From NCBI RefSeq assembly GCF_025399895.1, contig NZ_JAODUA010000002.1, positions 248,001-312,000 on the forward strand: 64,000 nt of DNA. Direction: 5' to 3'. The stretch is from Streptomyces sp. ASQP_92. Lineage in GTDB: Bacteria > Actinomycetota > Actinomycetes > Streptomycetales > Streptomycetaceae. The position numbers were made by a program, and so were the translations under genes. The notes under the pieces were generated by a model, which worked only from the letters and a program-made list of their open reading frames with translations, made no database searches and had not been told where the DNA came from. Positions 21,057 to 31,505 of the stretch are shown here, one piece after another. Positions within the stretch are counted from its first letter, which is position 1, and every line of letters begins with the position of its first letter.

Positions 21057-21833
21057 TCACGCCGGTACGCGGGCGCCGCGCACGACGGAGGCGCCGGTCG
21101 CGTAGTGGACGTACTCGCGCACCAGCCGGAACCCGGCCGTCCAGGCGAGCAGCCGGCTCGCCCGGTCGTGGCGCGAGCAGGTCCAGCAGGCGGTGCGGCC
21201 GCGCGCGGCGACATCCCGCCCCAGAGCCAGTACGCAGTTCACGGCGAGGCGCTGGTGGCTTCGGCCCGGGGCGGCGACCACCGCGATCTCCTCATGTGCG
21301 CCACCCCGGAAGTAGGTGCAGGCAATGGCCAGAAGACGCCCCTGCCGGAAGGCCCCCCAGGCGTGACCGGACCGGCACAGGCCCGACGGGCCGCCCCAAC
21401 TCGCATGGATCCAGGCCGAGTCGGCCGGGAGCCCGACCAGTGAGGGCGCGTCGGACGAGGTGAGCGGACGGATCGTCACACCCCGTGGCGGACCCGGCGC
21501 CGCGGCGGGCTGCTGCTGTAGGTACACCATGCTTTCCGTCGGCACGACCTGGTCGAAGGAGACGTCGAGGACCGCCAGGAAGGAGGCGGGCGCCTCGACG
21601 CGCCGGTGCGCGAACGGGGCGAGGTCCGCGGGGCCGAGCACATCCGGGTCGCCGCGCAACAGGACATGGCGGGCGCAGTCCAGGGCCAGCGTGCGCGGGT
21701 GCGCGGCGCGGTCGGCCAGGGCGCGGCCGTTTCCGGTGGACAGCACGTGTTCGGCCAGGGTCGCGGGGCCCGGCTCGCAATCGCCCAACAGGTGCGGGTG
21801 CGCGGCTAGTTGCTGCGGGGAGAGTTCGATCAC
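21057..21833 (-). CDS. GNAT-family N-acetyltransferase
   Basis: About 258 residues from a GTG with GGAG upstream. The C-terminal half (residues 135-258) is GNAT-like: a strand ending ACTYFRGGAHEEIAVVAAPGRSHQRLA and a late WTCSRHDRASRLLAWTAGFRLVREY, which carries the usual end-of-domain aromatic and GF motif. The N-terminal half is a less conserved lid. It would transfer acetyl from acetyl-CoA to an unknown amine. It follows the RCK protein gene by 167 bp on the same strand. Confidence 0.7.
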   Translation of the reverse strand: MIELSPQQLAAHPHLLGDCEPGPATLAEHVLSTGNGRALADRAAHPRTLALDCARHVLLRGDPDVLGPADLAPFAHRRVEAPASFLAVLDVSFDQVVPTESMVYLQQQPAAAPGPPRGVTIRPLTSSDAPSLVGLPADSAWIHASWGGPSGLCRSGHAWGAFRQGRLLAIACTYFRGGAHEEIAVVAAPGRSHQRLAVNCVLALGRDVAARGRTACWTCSRHDRASRLLAWTAGFRLVREYVHYATGASVVRGARVPA

Positions 21834-22000
21834 GTCGGGCTCCGTTCCGGCGGCGGGCTGTCGGACCTCTCCCCCGGGAGGGAGCGGGGCGGCACTCTTC
21901 GAGGCGCTGCGCAGTGCGGTGAACAGTGCGTACCCCGTGCGCCGCCGGGTAAGGGTGCGACGGTACGGATTCGGCCTGTGGCCGGAGTCGTGAGCCGTGC

Positions 22001-23977
22001 CTACTGGGGCCGCTGGGACACCCGTGACGAAGGGCGGCGGCCGAGGAGTTCGGCGAGGCCGCGCCGGGTCGCGGCGAGCACCACCCGGTCCTCGGGCCGC
22101 AGAACGTACCCGGGCGGCACCTGCCACACTAGATCGCCCGGGGTGCCGGAGCGGTCGCGGCGGGTGGCGCCCAGATCGGGCACTCGGTCGGCCGGCGAGG
22201 ACGTGTCGAGCGCCAGGACCCGCCAGGCGCCCTCCCGGAACGCCTCCTCGACGGTGCGGCCCTCCAGCTGCGGATGGCCGCCCACATCGACCGCAGCGAA
22301 GAGCAGCACCTTGCGCTCCACCGGTATGGCGCCCAGGATCTGACGACCCATCATGGCGCTGGCGAAGGCGGGCGCAGCCAAGTGCGAGACGCTGCGGCTG
22401 CGGGTCAGGGCCTGGGGGTGGGCGGCGCGCAGGGTGCGGTGGACGGCGGTCGCGAAGTCGTCGTCGTACAGGCGCATCACCACCCGCAGGTCCGGCTTGA
22501 CCGAGCGGGCGTACAGGGCCGCTTCGAGGTTGGTGGTGTCCGAACTGGTCAGCGCGAGCAGGGCGTGCGCCCGGTGGATGCGGGCCGATTCGAGGAGGCC
22601 CTCCTGGGTGACGTCGCCGATGACCGTGGGCACCCTCAGGCGCCGCGCGAGCGCTATGCCCCGGGCCTCCGGGTCGGCCTCCACGCACACCACGGGGATG
22701 TCGAGTTCGCGCAGCCGCACCAGGACGCGGGCGCCGATCTTGCCCATGCCGAGCAGCACCACGTGCCCGGAGAGCCCGCGCGGGGGCCGGGGCAGCGCGG
22801 AGGCGTTGCGGAAGGTCCCGAGCCCCTCCAGGACGGCTGCGATGAGGACCGGGAGCAGCAGCAACCCGGTGAGCCCGGACAGGAGTTGAAGGATCTGCCG
22901 TTCCACGGGCTGGCCGATGGCGGGATCGTCGATGGCGAAGATGTCGAGCAGGGTCAGATACGCGGCGTGCAGCGGGTCGTCGCCGGTGGTGAGCCAGGTC
23001 GCGACGGCGAGCGCGAACACCGAGGCGACGATCCCCGCGAGCGACCAGCGAAGGCGCCGCGAGAAGAGCCGGCCGAGGGGCGCGCCCAGGTCGGCGAGGC
23101 GGCCGGGGGCCTGGGCCGGACCGGTGTAGGTGACGGTCTCCAGGACGACCCGGCCGCGATGGCCGCCCTCGTCCATCGAGCGCTCGTCGGGCAGCAGCCG
23201 GGGGCCTTCCGAGCCACTGCGGTCCGAACCCTCGGAGCCCGCCGGGTCGTTGGTGGTCGACGAGAGCAGGGCGAGGGTGCACAGCCCCGGGTCGGTGACC
23301 TCGCCGGGGCGCGGTGGCGGACGCTGCCCGGCCCGCAGCAGCACCCCGTCGGCGTGGACCACCTTGCTGGTGCCCGCGAGCGCCGTGGCGGCGAGGGCGG
23401 GGGCCGCGGTGTCGGCGTCGGACAGAACGGTGGTGGAGGTCTCGGACGCCGTGGGGCCCGGCCCGTCCGGGGCGGCGAGGGCCGCGGCCTGATCGAGCAA
23501 CTCCTGGAGGTACTGGCCGAGTTTGCGGTTGTAGAGGCGGATCACGAGCCGGACGCGCGGGTTGAGGCGCCGGGCGATGAGGGCGGCCCGGATGTTGGTC
23601 TCGTCGTCGCGGTGGACCAGCGCGAGGGCCGCGGCCCGCTCGATGCCGGCCTGCGTCAGCGCCTCGTCGCTGGGCTCCACCGCCTCGATGAGCCCGCCCG
23701 TGCCGACGCCCTCGGGGCCGGGGGCGGGGGAGCGGAGCATCACGGAGGACATGCGGTCGAAGAGCGCCGAGGCCCTGGTGCGGCCGCTCGCCGGCAGGCG
23801 GGCCGACCGCGCTCCGCTGTCCGGCGGCACGACGAGGACGACGTGTTCGCCGTACACCTCGCGCAGTTCGCCCGCGAGCCGGTGGGCCAGCGCGCCGTCG
23901 CCGCTGACGATCATGTGTCCGACGGGCGGGCCCGGCCATGGCTGGGACGGGAGCGGCTGGTGAGGAAGTGAAGGCAC
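22001..23977 (-). CDS. RCK/TrkA-N protein with two-helix membrane core (putative ion channel-like)
   Basis: About 658 residues. Two Rossmann RCK/TrkA-N domains flank a membrane hairpin. RCK1 covers about 20-240, starting HMIVSGDGALAHRL, with a Pro/Ser-rich insert at 170-200 and 245-275. TM1 is about 311-329, a pore-loop-like stretch about 335-351 and TM2 about 361-386. RCK2 starts at 403 (HVVLLGMGKIGARV), and a TrkA-C-like tail runs to the end. The K+ filter TVGYGD is absent; the stretch reads LLDIFAIDDP. It may be an atypical channel like plant CASTOR/POLLUX, or a regulatory NAD/nucleotide-sensing membrane protein. Confidence 0.8.
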   Translation of the reverse strand: MPSLPHQPLPSQPWPGPPVGHMIVSGDGALAHRLAGELREVYGEHVVLVVPPDSGARSARLPASGRTRASALFDRMSSVMLRSPAPGPEGVGTGGLIEAVEPSDEALTQAGIERAAALALVHRDDETNIRAALIARRLNPRVRLVIRLYNRKLGQYLQELLDQAAALAAPDGPGPTASETSTTVLSDADTAAPALAATALAGTSKVVHADGVLLRAGQRPPPRPGEVTDPGLCTLALLSSTTNDPAGSEGSDRSGSEGPRLLPDERSMDEGGHRGRVVLETVTYTGPAQAPGRLADLGAPLGRLFSRRLRWSLAGIVASVFALAVATWLTTGDDPLHAAYLTLLDIFAIDDPAIGQPVERQILQLLSGLTGLLLLPVLIAAVLEGLGTFRNASALPRPPRGLSGHVVLLGMGKIGARVLVRLRELDIPVVCVEADPEARGIALARRLRVPTVIGDVTQEGLLESARIHRAHALLALTSSDTTNLEAALYARSVKPDLRVVMRLYDDDFATAVHRTLRAAHPQALTRSRSVSHLAAPAFASAMMGRQILGAIPVERKVLLFAAVDVGGHPQLEGRTVEEAFREGAWRVLALDTSSPADRVPDLGATRRDRSGTPGDLVWQVPPGYVLRPEDRVVLAATRRGLAELLGRRPSSRVSQRPQ

Positions 23978-24023
23978 ACCCCAGACCTTGCCTCATCGCA
24001 GGGCGCCGCGTCGACGGAGGACG

Positions 24024-25160
24024 TCAGGGGCGGGCCTCCAGCCAGGGCAGTTCCCCGGCCGGGTAGCGGTGCGCGCGGAACACCGCGTTCGGCTCGGCCG
24101 GGAAGAGCTCGCGCACCTCGGACTCCTCGTAGCCGCCGAACTGCGGCACCACGAACTCCCAGCACAGATAGCCCTGTTGGGTCACCTCGAAGAGGCGGCC
24201 CGCCGGGGAGTCGGTGATCAGCGTGTTGCCGTTGGGCAGCCGCTGCGCCGAACCCATGAACGGGGCGAAGAACGACTCCCGGGCCGGATCGTGGTACTCC
24301 CACACCACCGTGCCGCCGGCGCGCTCGATCTCGACGACGCGCGAGTACGGGACGTCGTGGCCCGGCCGGAAGACGCCGTTGTCGAAGACGAGGAGGTTGC
24401 CGTTGGCCAGCTCGGTGGGGTGGTGCTGCTGGGAGACCGTGCCGGGGCGGGTGCGCCACAGGATCTCGCCGGTGTCCCGGCTGATGACGACCACCGCGGA
24501 CACACTGCGCAGACTGACCAGCACGTTGCCGTCGGCGAGCGGCGTCACGCTGTTGATGAGCGGCCAGTGCTCGCGTGCGTAGTCGGGATGGAGCGCGTAC
24601 TCGGCGCGGTCGAGGTGGTCGGCGGCGCGCCAGGACCACAGCTCGGTGCCGTCGGGCGCCACCTCCTTGATGGTGTCGGCCCACACCGTCCCTCCGGCCG
24701 CCTCCGAACCGGCGACCCCGCCGAGTACCCCGGCGGCCTCGGCGCCGCGCAGCGGTTCGAGTCCGGTGTAGAGGACGCGGCCGTCGTCGAGGTGGTGGGC
24801 GTCGTGGTGCTGGAGCGGATCGAGGTGCTCCCGCACCACCGTGCCGTCCGGCGCGGCCTCCAGCATCACGCCGCCCCGGTACTTGTGCCACATCGGGAAC
24901 AGCGCCTCCTGGCCGGGCAGTACGCCGTTGTAGGCGAGGTTCCCGTTGCCGAGGATCCGGGCGTGCCGCCCGGGCCGGTAGGGGAGGTGCCAGGTGTGGA
25001 CCGTCTCGCCCCGCAGGTCCACGAGATACACCTCGCCGCCGCCGGTCAGCGGGGCGTAGAGGGTGAATCCCGGGCAGGCCGCTTCCGGGTCGAGCGCGAT
25101 GAGGCCGGTGCCGCGCCGGCGGCGCTGGTTCTGGTCGACGACGGTCGGACGAACGGTCAC
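24024..25160 (-). CDS. Arylsulfotransferase (ASST) family protein
   Basis: About 378 residues forming a propeller-like repeat pattern with LPNGNTLITDSPAGRLFEV and HHDAHHLDDGRVLY runs, typical of the actinobacterial ASST family. Characterised enzymes of the family move sulfate between phenols. No signal peptide is visible, in contrast to many Gram-negative ASSTs. The gene is divergent from an XRE-cupin regulator, with an operator-like repeat directly ahead of its start codon. Substrate not known. Confidence 0.85.
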   Translation of the reverse strand: MTVRPTVVDQNQRRRRGTGLIALDPEAACPGFTLYAPLTGGGEVYLVDLRGETVHTWHLPYRPGRHARILGNGNLAYNGVLPGQEALFPMWHKYRGGVMLEAAPDGTVVREHLDPLQHHDAHHLDDGRVLYTGLEPLRGAEAAGVLGGVAGSEAAGGTVWADTIKEVAPDGTELWSWRAADHLDRAEYALHPDYAREHWPLINSVTPLADGNVLVSLRSVSAVVVISRDTGEILWRTRPGTVSQQHHPTELANGNLLVFDNGVFRPGHDVPYSRVVEIERAGGTVVWEYHDPARESFFAPFMGSAQRLPNGNTLITDSPAGRLFEVTQQGYLCWEFVVPQFGGYEESEVRELFPAEPNAVFRAHRYPAGELPWLEARP

Positions 25161-25172
25161 GACGACACTCCT

Positions 25173-25197
25173 TCAAAGTTTCTTTGATGTGCTCAAA
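25173..25197. promoter_or_regulatory. Overlapping inverted repeats between ASST and XRE-cupin genes
   Basis: Three half-sites lie in one 25-bp run: TCAAAG (25173), CTTTGA (25182) and TCAAA (25193). The first two form a perfect 15-bp dyad; the second and third form a dyad with a 5-bp spacer. The run begins 13 bp ahead of the ASST start and lies about 100 bp from the regulator's start. Confidence 0.6.
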
Positions 25198-25295
25198 CAG
25201 CTTCGAAGGTAGAGGGGTTGTATGTCGGCCGTATGACGGGAGTGCGAAACCGTTCCGTGCGGTGCGTAAGGTGATCCTCAGGGAGGGCGGTGCGG

Positions 25296-25859
25296 ATGAA
25301 CGACACAGGTGGGACGGGTGCGGGACCGGCGCTGGGCGGCGCGGTCCGCCGTCGGCGCCGGGCGCTCGACCTCACGCTCGCGACGGTCGCCGAACGCAGC
25401 GGCCTGTCCGTGCCGTTCCTCAGCCAGATCGAGAACGACCGGGCCCGCCCCAGCATGCGCTCCCTCCAGCGCATCGCGGACGCACTCGGCACGACGGCCG
25501 TCGAACTGCTCGCGGCCGCCGACGCGCGGGACCGCGCGGTCGATGTCGTACGCGCCGACGACGACGCGGGCCTTGCACCCGACGCGGGGGTGCGCCCACT
25601 CGTGCGGGGCCGCCATCAGATGCACGCCCTGGAGTTCACGGGTGAGCGGGCGGCGGACCGCGAATTCCTGCACCACAACGACGAGTTGATGTACGTCGCG
25701 GACGGTGCGGCCGAGGTCGAGGCGGAAGGCCGGGGCTACGCCCTGTCCCGGGGCGACACCCTCTACCTCACCGGCGGGGTGCGCCACCGCTGGCGCGCGA
25801 CGCTGCCCGGCACCCGGGTCCTCGTCGTCGCCGTCTCCGACCACATCGAGGGAATCTGA
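25296..25859 (+). CDS. XRE-family regulator with C-terminal cupin domain
   Basis: About 187 residues. The helix-turn-helix at 15-70 (LATVAERSGLSVPFLSQIEN) is classic XRE. The cupin at about 100-185 has HHNDELMYVADG and the second motif GDTLYLTGGVRHRW. This layout is that of small effector-sensing repressors such as SutR/PuuR. The ATG 9 bases after GGGAGG is chosen; the GTG two codons earlier is too close to it. It is divergent from the arylsulfotransferase gene, which it probably regulates through the repeat at 25173-25197. Confidence 0.92.
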   Translation: MNDTGGTGAGPALGGAVRRRRRALDLTLATVAERSGLSVPFLSQIENDRARPSMRSLQRIADALGTTAVELLAAADARDRAVDVVRADDDAGLAPDAGVRPLVRGRHQMHALEFTGERAADREFLHHNDELMYVADGAAEVEAEGRGYALSRGDTLYLTGGVRHRWRATLPGTRVLVVAVSDHIEGI

Positions 25860-25872
25860 GGCCCGGCCTCCC

Positions 25873-26307
25873 TCAACTACCGTTCTCCGCCAGGCTGTTG
25901 TAACGCAGCAGATACTCCGCGAACCGGTCCAGATCCTCCGGCGCCCAGTCGGCGAGCCGTTCGTGGAAGGCCTGGCGGCGCAGTTCGGCGGCCTCCGCGA
26001 GCTTCGCGGTGCCGGCCGGGGTCAGCCGGAGCACCTGGATGCGGTGGTCGTCCGGGTCACTGATCCGCTCGACGAAGCCGAGCTTCTCCAGGCCCGCGAT
26101 CTGACGGCTGATGGTCGACTTGTCGAGCATGTAGTAGGCGGCCAGATCGGTCGCCCGGCAGCCCTGCTGGTCCTCCAGGTGGGAGAGCAGAGTGAACGAG
26201 ACGAGCGAGAGCTCCGGGTGCATCCGGGCGGCGGCGGCCCGGGCGCGCCGGGCGAAGGCGGTCAGCTCACGCTGAATGGTGACGACCGACCGGTCTCGGC
26301 TGAGCAC
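25873..26307 (-). CDS. MarR-family transcriptional regulator
   Basis: About 144 residues with the MarR winged helix (SLVSFTLLSHLEDQQGCRATDLA, given in part; recognition-helix run LDKSTISRQIAGLEKLGFVER; wing SDPDDHRIQVLRLT). The GTG at 26307 follows AAAGGGG. It converges on the XRE gene with a 13-bp gap. A double palindrome lies just upstream of its start, indicating autoregulation. A near-copy of that operator occurs 10 kb away ahead of the YhgE-like membrane protein. Confidence 0.93.
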   Translation of the reverse strand: MLSRDRSVVTIQRELTAFARRARAAAARMHPELSLVSFTLLSHLEDQQGCRATDLAAYYMLDKSTISRQIAGLEKLGFVERISDPDDHRIQVLRLTPAGTAKLAEAAELRRQAFHERLADWAPEDLDRFAEYLLRYNSLAENGS

Positions 26308-26338
26308 GACTGATCCCCTTTCGTCTCGCGATGGATCA

Positions 26339-26358
26339 GTTGTAGAATACAACGTTGT
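26339..26358. promoter_or_regulatory. MarR-type operator upstream of the marR gene
   Basis: A perfect dyad GTTGTA-GAA-TACAAC (26339-26353) overlaps a second perfect palindrome ACAACGTTGT (26349-26358). Spacing and A/T content suit a MarR dimer pair, and the site is 32-51 bp upstream of the start codon. Confidence 0.7.
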
Positions 26359-26429
26359 GTCGGGTGCCGAAGGCACCACGCCGTGCGCTCGGCCGGGGGC
26401 TCGGCGTGGGGCTCGGCGTGGGGCTCGGT

Positions 26430-26975
26430 TCACTCTTCGGCCGGCTCCTCGCCCAGGGCGTCGAGGGCCTCGGTCAGCCAGCCGATCCAGAACGACTCCA
26501 GCTCGATTCCGCCGCGCAGCACGAGATGCCGCAGCCGGTCCTGCTCGCCGTCCCGGCCCGGCGGGAAGTCCTTCGACTCGATCCCGCTGTACGTCGCCAA
26601 CTGGGCGCGGTGCAGGGCGAGATGACGCTCCAGCTCGGCCCGCAGGCCCCCCGTGCCGATCACCGCCGCCGCCCGCATCCGCACCAGCAGGGGATCCCGC
26701 ATCGGCTTGGGGTCCTGCCCGGCCGCCGCCCACTGGGCGAGCTCCGCACGGCCCGCGGGCAGGACCTCGTACTGCTTCTTCTGCCCGCGGGCCGGGGCGG
26801 CGCCCGGCAGCGCGCGAATGAACCCCTGCTGCTCCAGCTTTCCCAGCTCGCGATAGATCTGCTGGTGCGTGGCCGACCAGAAGTAGCCGATCGACCTGTC
26901 GAAGCGGCGGGTCAGCTCAAGCCCCGAGGAGGGCTTTTCCAGCAGGGCGGTCAGGATCGCGTGCGGCAGGGACAT
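26430..26975 (-). CDS. PadR-family transcriptional regulator
   Basis: About 181 residues. The N-terminal winged helix begins MSLPHAILTALLEKPSSGLEL and continues ATHQQIYRELGKLEQQGFI, the diagnostic PadR pattern. The C-terminal helical dimerisation half (PMRDPLLVRMRAA onward) matches the Vir-like PadR C domain. PadR proteins usually repress detoxification genes in response to phenolic or other ligands. The divergent/adjacent dienoyl-CoA reductase (25 bp away, same strand upstream) could be co-transcribed with it. Confidence 0.93.
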   Translation of the reverse strand: MSLPHAILTALLEKPSSGLELTRRFDRSIGYFWSATHQQIYRELGKLEQQGFIRALPGAAPARGQKKQYEVLPAGRAELAQWAAAGQDPKPMRDPLLVRMRAAAVIGTGGLRAELERHLALHRAQLATYSGIESKDFPPGRDGEQDRLRHLVLRGGIELESFWIGWLTEALDALGEEPAEE

Positions 26976-27000
26976 GACCGCATCCTAGGTTCGGACCGGC

Positions 27001-29112
<2,112 letters not shown>

Positions 29113-29122
29113 TCACACCCGC

Positions 29123-29914
29123 TCACACCCAGGGCGGCGGCCCCTCGGGGGCGAGCTGGTGCACGTCGAAAAGGACGGCGGCCTCCACGCCCAGAGCCGG
29201 CCCCGAGGAGCGCGCGACCCAGGTCAGGAAGGGGCGCGGATCGAAGTTGCCGGCCTCGGCGCCCAGCCCCTTGGTGTACTCGGCGTGCGCCGCGAGCGAG
29301 GCGATGCCGCGCTCCAGGGGCTCCCCGGTCACGTCCACGCCGTGGGTGGGCCGCTCCGGGCCGGCGTAGGCGACGAAGCGCACGCCCGACCACGGTTCGA
29401 GTCCCTCGTCGGCGAGCTCGGGGAAGATCCAGCGGTTACCGGCATCGCGGGCCGCGTCCAGCGCCGCGAGCCCGACGGCCCGGTGGTCGGCCTGGTTGAC
29501 GAGCCCCCCGATCATCCTGATCGTGTGCGCGCCCGAGACCATCACCTCGGGCCGGAAGCGGCGGATGGCGCGGACGATGTCGCGGCGCAGTCCGATCCCG
29601 TACTCGACGACACCGTCCCGGTGGCCGAGGAACTCCACGTCGCTCACGCCGACCTCGCGCGCCCCGGCCCGCTCCTCCGCCTCGCGCAGCGGCGCGGCGC
29701 GGTCGGGGTGCAGGCCGTCGATGCCGGCCTCGCCGCGGGTGGCCAGGAGGTAGCCGACCTGTTTGCCCTGCGCGGTCCAGCGGGCCACGGCCGAGGCGGT
29801 GCCGTACTCGATGTCGTCGGGGTGGGCCACGACCGCCAGGCAGCGGGTCCAGTCCTCGGGGAGCGGTTGGACGCGGGGCGGGTCGGTGCCGCCGATGTCG
29901 TTGAAGGCGCTCAT
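29123..29914 (-). CDS. PIG-L / LmbE-family deacetylase
   Basis: About 263 residues with the metal-binding motif AHPDDIEYG near residue 33 and a later His in the QADHRAVG run, as in MshB/Mca and BshB-type deacetylases. Members remove N-acetyl or amide groups from GlcNAc-containing substrates, including mycothiol-type compounds. This one is shorter than MshB and lies outside mycothiol genes, so its substrate is open. It is separated from the next gene by a repeat-rich 560-bp spacer. Confidence 0.9.
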   Translation of the reverse strand: MSAFNDIGGTDPPRVQPLPEDWTRCLAVVAHPDDIEYGTASAVARWTAQGKQVGYLLATRGEAGIDGLHPDRAAPLREAEERAGAREVGVSDVEFLGHRDGVVEYGIGLRRDIVRAIRRFRPEVMVSGAHTIRMIGGLVNQADHRAVGLAALDAARDAGNRWIFPELADEGLEPWSGVRFVAYAGPERPTHGVDVTGEPLERGIASLAAHAEYTKGLGAEAGNFDPRPFLTWVARSSGPALGVEAAVLFDVHQLAPEGPPPWV

Positions 29915-30002
29915 GCCTTCATGATGGCGCGGGGGGTGTCGGGGCGACACCGGGGCGCTTTCCCACCCACCCGTGCGGCGGCTTGGTGGGTTCCGGCCCC
30001 CC

Positions 30003-30424
30003 TGGGGCTGCGCCCCAGACCCCGATCGCGCCTTAAGGGCGCTCGTCCTCAATCGCCGGACGGGCTGAAGGTGCCCCAGCACCGGGCAGTTAGGGGCGCG
30101 GGGAACTGCGCGAGAAGCGACCACGGCCCGCAGGCGTCCCGGGGCTCCGCCCCGGACCCCGTTCGCGCCTGAACGGCGCTCGTCCTCAATCGCCGGACAG
30201 GCTGAAGGTGCCCCAGCACCGAGTAGTTAAGGGGCGCGGGGAACTGCGCGAGAAGCGACCGCGGCCCGCAGGTTCAAGGGGGTTTAGGGGCGCGGGGAAC
30301 TGCGCGAGAAGCGAGCACGGTCCGCAGCTTCAAGGGGGTTCAGGGGCGCGAGGAACTGCGCGAGAAGCGAGCACGGTCCGCACCTGAAAGCGGGTCAGGG
30401 GCGCGGGGAACTGCGCGAGAGGCG
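30003..30424 (+). repeat. Composite intergenic repeat cluster (families A and B)
   Basis: This fills most of the 562-bp gap between the PIG-L gene and dhaM. Family B (two copies, about 30002-30088 and 30138-30226) starts with a hairpin (CTGGGGC/GCCCCAG in the first copy) and ends with CGCCGGACGGGCTGAAGG or close. Family A (five copies at about 30093, 30231, 30287, 30343, 30398) has the core GGGGCGCGGGGAACTGCGCG. The last four A copies are spaced 55-56 bp apart, with the intervening bases also similar. The same pair of families recurs at 46.5-47.0 kb in the other orientation; family B recurs at 60.5 kb. Confidence 0.85.
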
Positions 30425-30476
30425 GGTTGGGGGCGGCCGGGGGTGCCGGGTGGCGGCGCCCCCGGGTGGGAAGCCG

Positions 30477-30890
30477 TCACGCCTTGCGGTACGCGTTCGC
30501 CTCCTCCGCCGCCGCGACCACCGCCTCAAGCCCCGCCCCCGCCGACGCGCTCACCACCGCCGCCACCGCCCCCTCCACGAACGGCGCGTCCAACAGCCTT
30601 GTTCCGGGCGGGAGTTCGTCGCCCTCGGCCAGCAGGGCCTTGACCGTGAGGACCGCGCTGCCCAGGTCCACCAGGACGGCCACACCGGCGCCCCGGTCCA
30701 CGGCCCGGGCCGCCCCCACGATGCGCTCCTCGCTGGTGCCGAGGCTCCCGTCGGGCAGGCCGCCCGCGGGGGCGACGGGCGCGGTCACGCCGCCGCCCGC
30801 GAGCCCCCGGGCGAGCTCGGCCACGGACTCCGCCACCGCCGCGCTGTGCGACACGAGGACCACCCCCACCAGGGGCTCCGCCCCGCTCAC
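30477..30890 (-). CDS. dhaM: Dihydroxyacetone kinase phosphotransfer subunit DhaM (single EIIA-like domain)
   Basis: About 137 residues. The EIIA-Man-like start GVVLVSHSAAVAES carries the phospho-His (H15). It receives phosphate from HPr and passes it to DhaL-ADP. The long multi-domain DhaM of E. coli is replaced here by the short actinobacterial form, so EI and HPr must come from elsewhere. The start GTG overlaps the dhaL stop codon (GTGA), implying translational coupling and a fixed ratio. It is the last gene of the group. Confidence 0.92.
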   Translation of the reverse strand: MSGAEPLVGVVLVSHSAAVAESVAELARGLAGGGVTAPVAPAGGLPDGSLGTSEERIVGAARAVDRGAGVAVLVDLGSAVLTVKALLAEGDELPPGTRLLDAPFVEGAVAAVVSASAGAGLEAVVAAAEEANAYRKA

Positions 30891-31483
30891 GCGGCGGCCT
30901 CCGCGAGGGCGCCGATCAGCAGGGCCGCCGAGGTCGCCCCCGGATCCTGATGGCCCACCGACCGTTCCCCGAGATAGCTGGCCCGCCCCTTGCGGGCCCG
31001 CAGCGGTACGGTCGCGAGCGCGCCGGCGTCGGCCGCCTCGGCCGCCGCCGTGAAGGACACGCCGAGCGCCTCGACCGCCGGCAGCAGCGCGTCCAGCATC
31101 GTCTTGTCCCCGGCTGCCGCCCCGCCCAACTGCGCGACGGCGGCGACCCCGGCCCCGAGTGCCTCGGCCAGCCCCTCCCTGTCGACCTCGGGCGCGTCGC
31201 CGAGCGACTTGCCCGTGCGCCGCAGCAGCGTCCCGTACAGCGGGCCCGAGGCGCCGCCGACCGTGGAGATCAACTGCCGTCCGGCTAGGGCGAGTACGGC
31301 CCCGGGAGTGTCCGGCGCCTCCTTGGCGAGCACTTCGGTCACGGCGGTGAAGCCGCGCCGCAGATTGGCTCCGTGGTCGGCGTCGCCGATCGCCGAGTCG
31401 AGGTCGGTCAGCCGGGCCGCCTCCCGGTCCACCGCGGCGGCGGTGACGGACATCCAGCGGCACATGAACGCGGCGTCGAGCAC
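30887..31483 (-). CDS. dhaL: Dihydroxyacetone kinase ADP-binding subunit DhaL
   Basis: About 198 residues of the DhaL helical barrel. The metal/nucleotide-binding Asp cluster is in DLDSAIGDADHGANL and the second conserved region is GGASGPLYGTLLRR. DhaL holds tightly bound ADP as a phosphoryl carrier and phosphorylates the dihydroxyacetone held by DhaK. The GTG at 31483 follows GAGGGAGGG; an ATG at 31501 lacks a ribosome site. It lies 22 bp after the dhaK stop. Confidence 0.94.
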   Translation of the reverse strand: MLDAAFMCRWMSVTAAAVDREAARLTDLDSAIGDADHGANLRRGFTAVTEVLAKEAPDTPGAVLALAGRQLISTVGGASGPLYGTLLRRTGKSLGDAPEVDREGLAEALGAGVAAVAQLGGAAAGDKTMLDALLPAVEALGVSFTAAAEAADAGALATVPLRARKGRASYLGERSVGHQDPGATSAALLIGALAEAAA

Positions 31484-31505
31484 AGGCCCTCCCTCAGGCA
31501 TCGGT

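Noticed and set aside
30231..30424. Regular 55-56-bp repeats that look CRISPR-like
   Set aside because: The bases between the repeat cores are also similar from copy to copy, so there are no unique spacers, and no cas gene is in the window.
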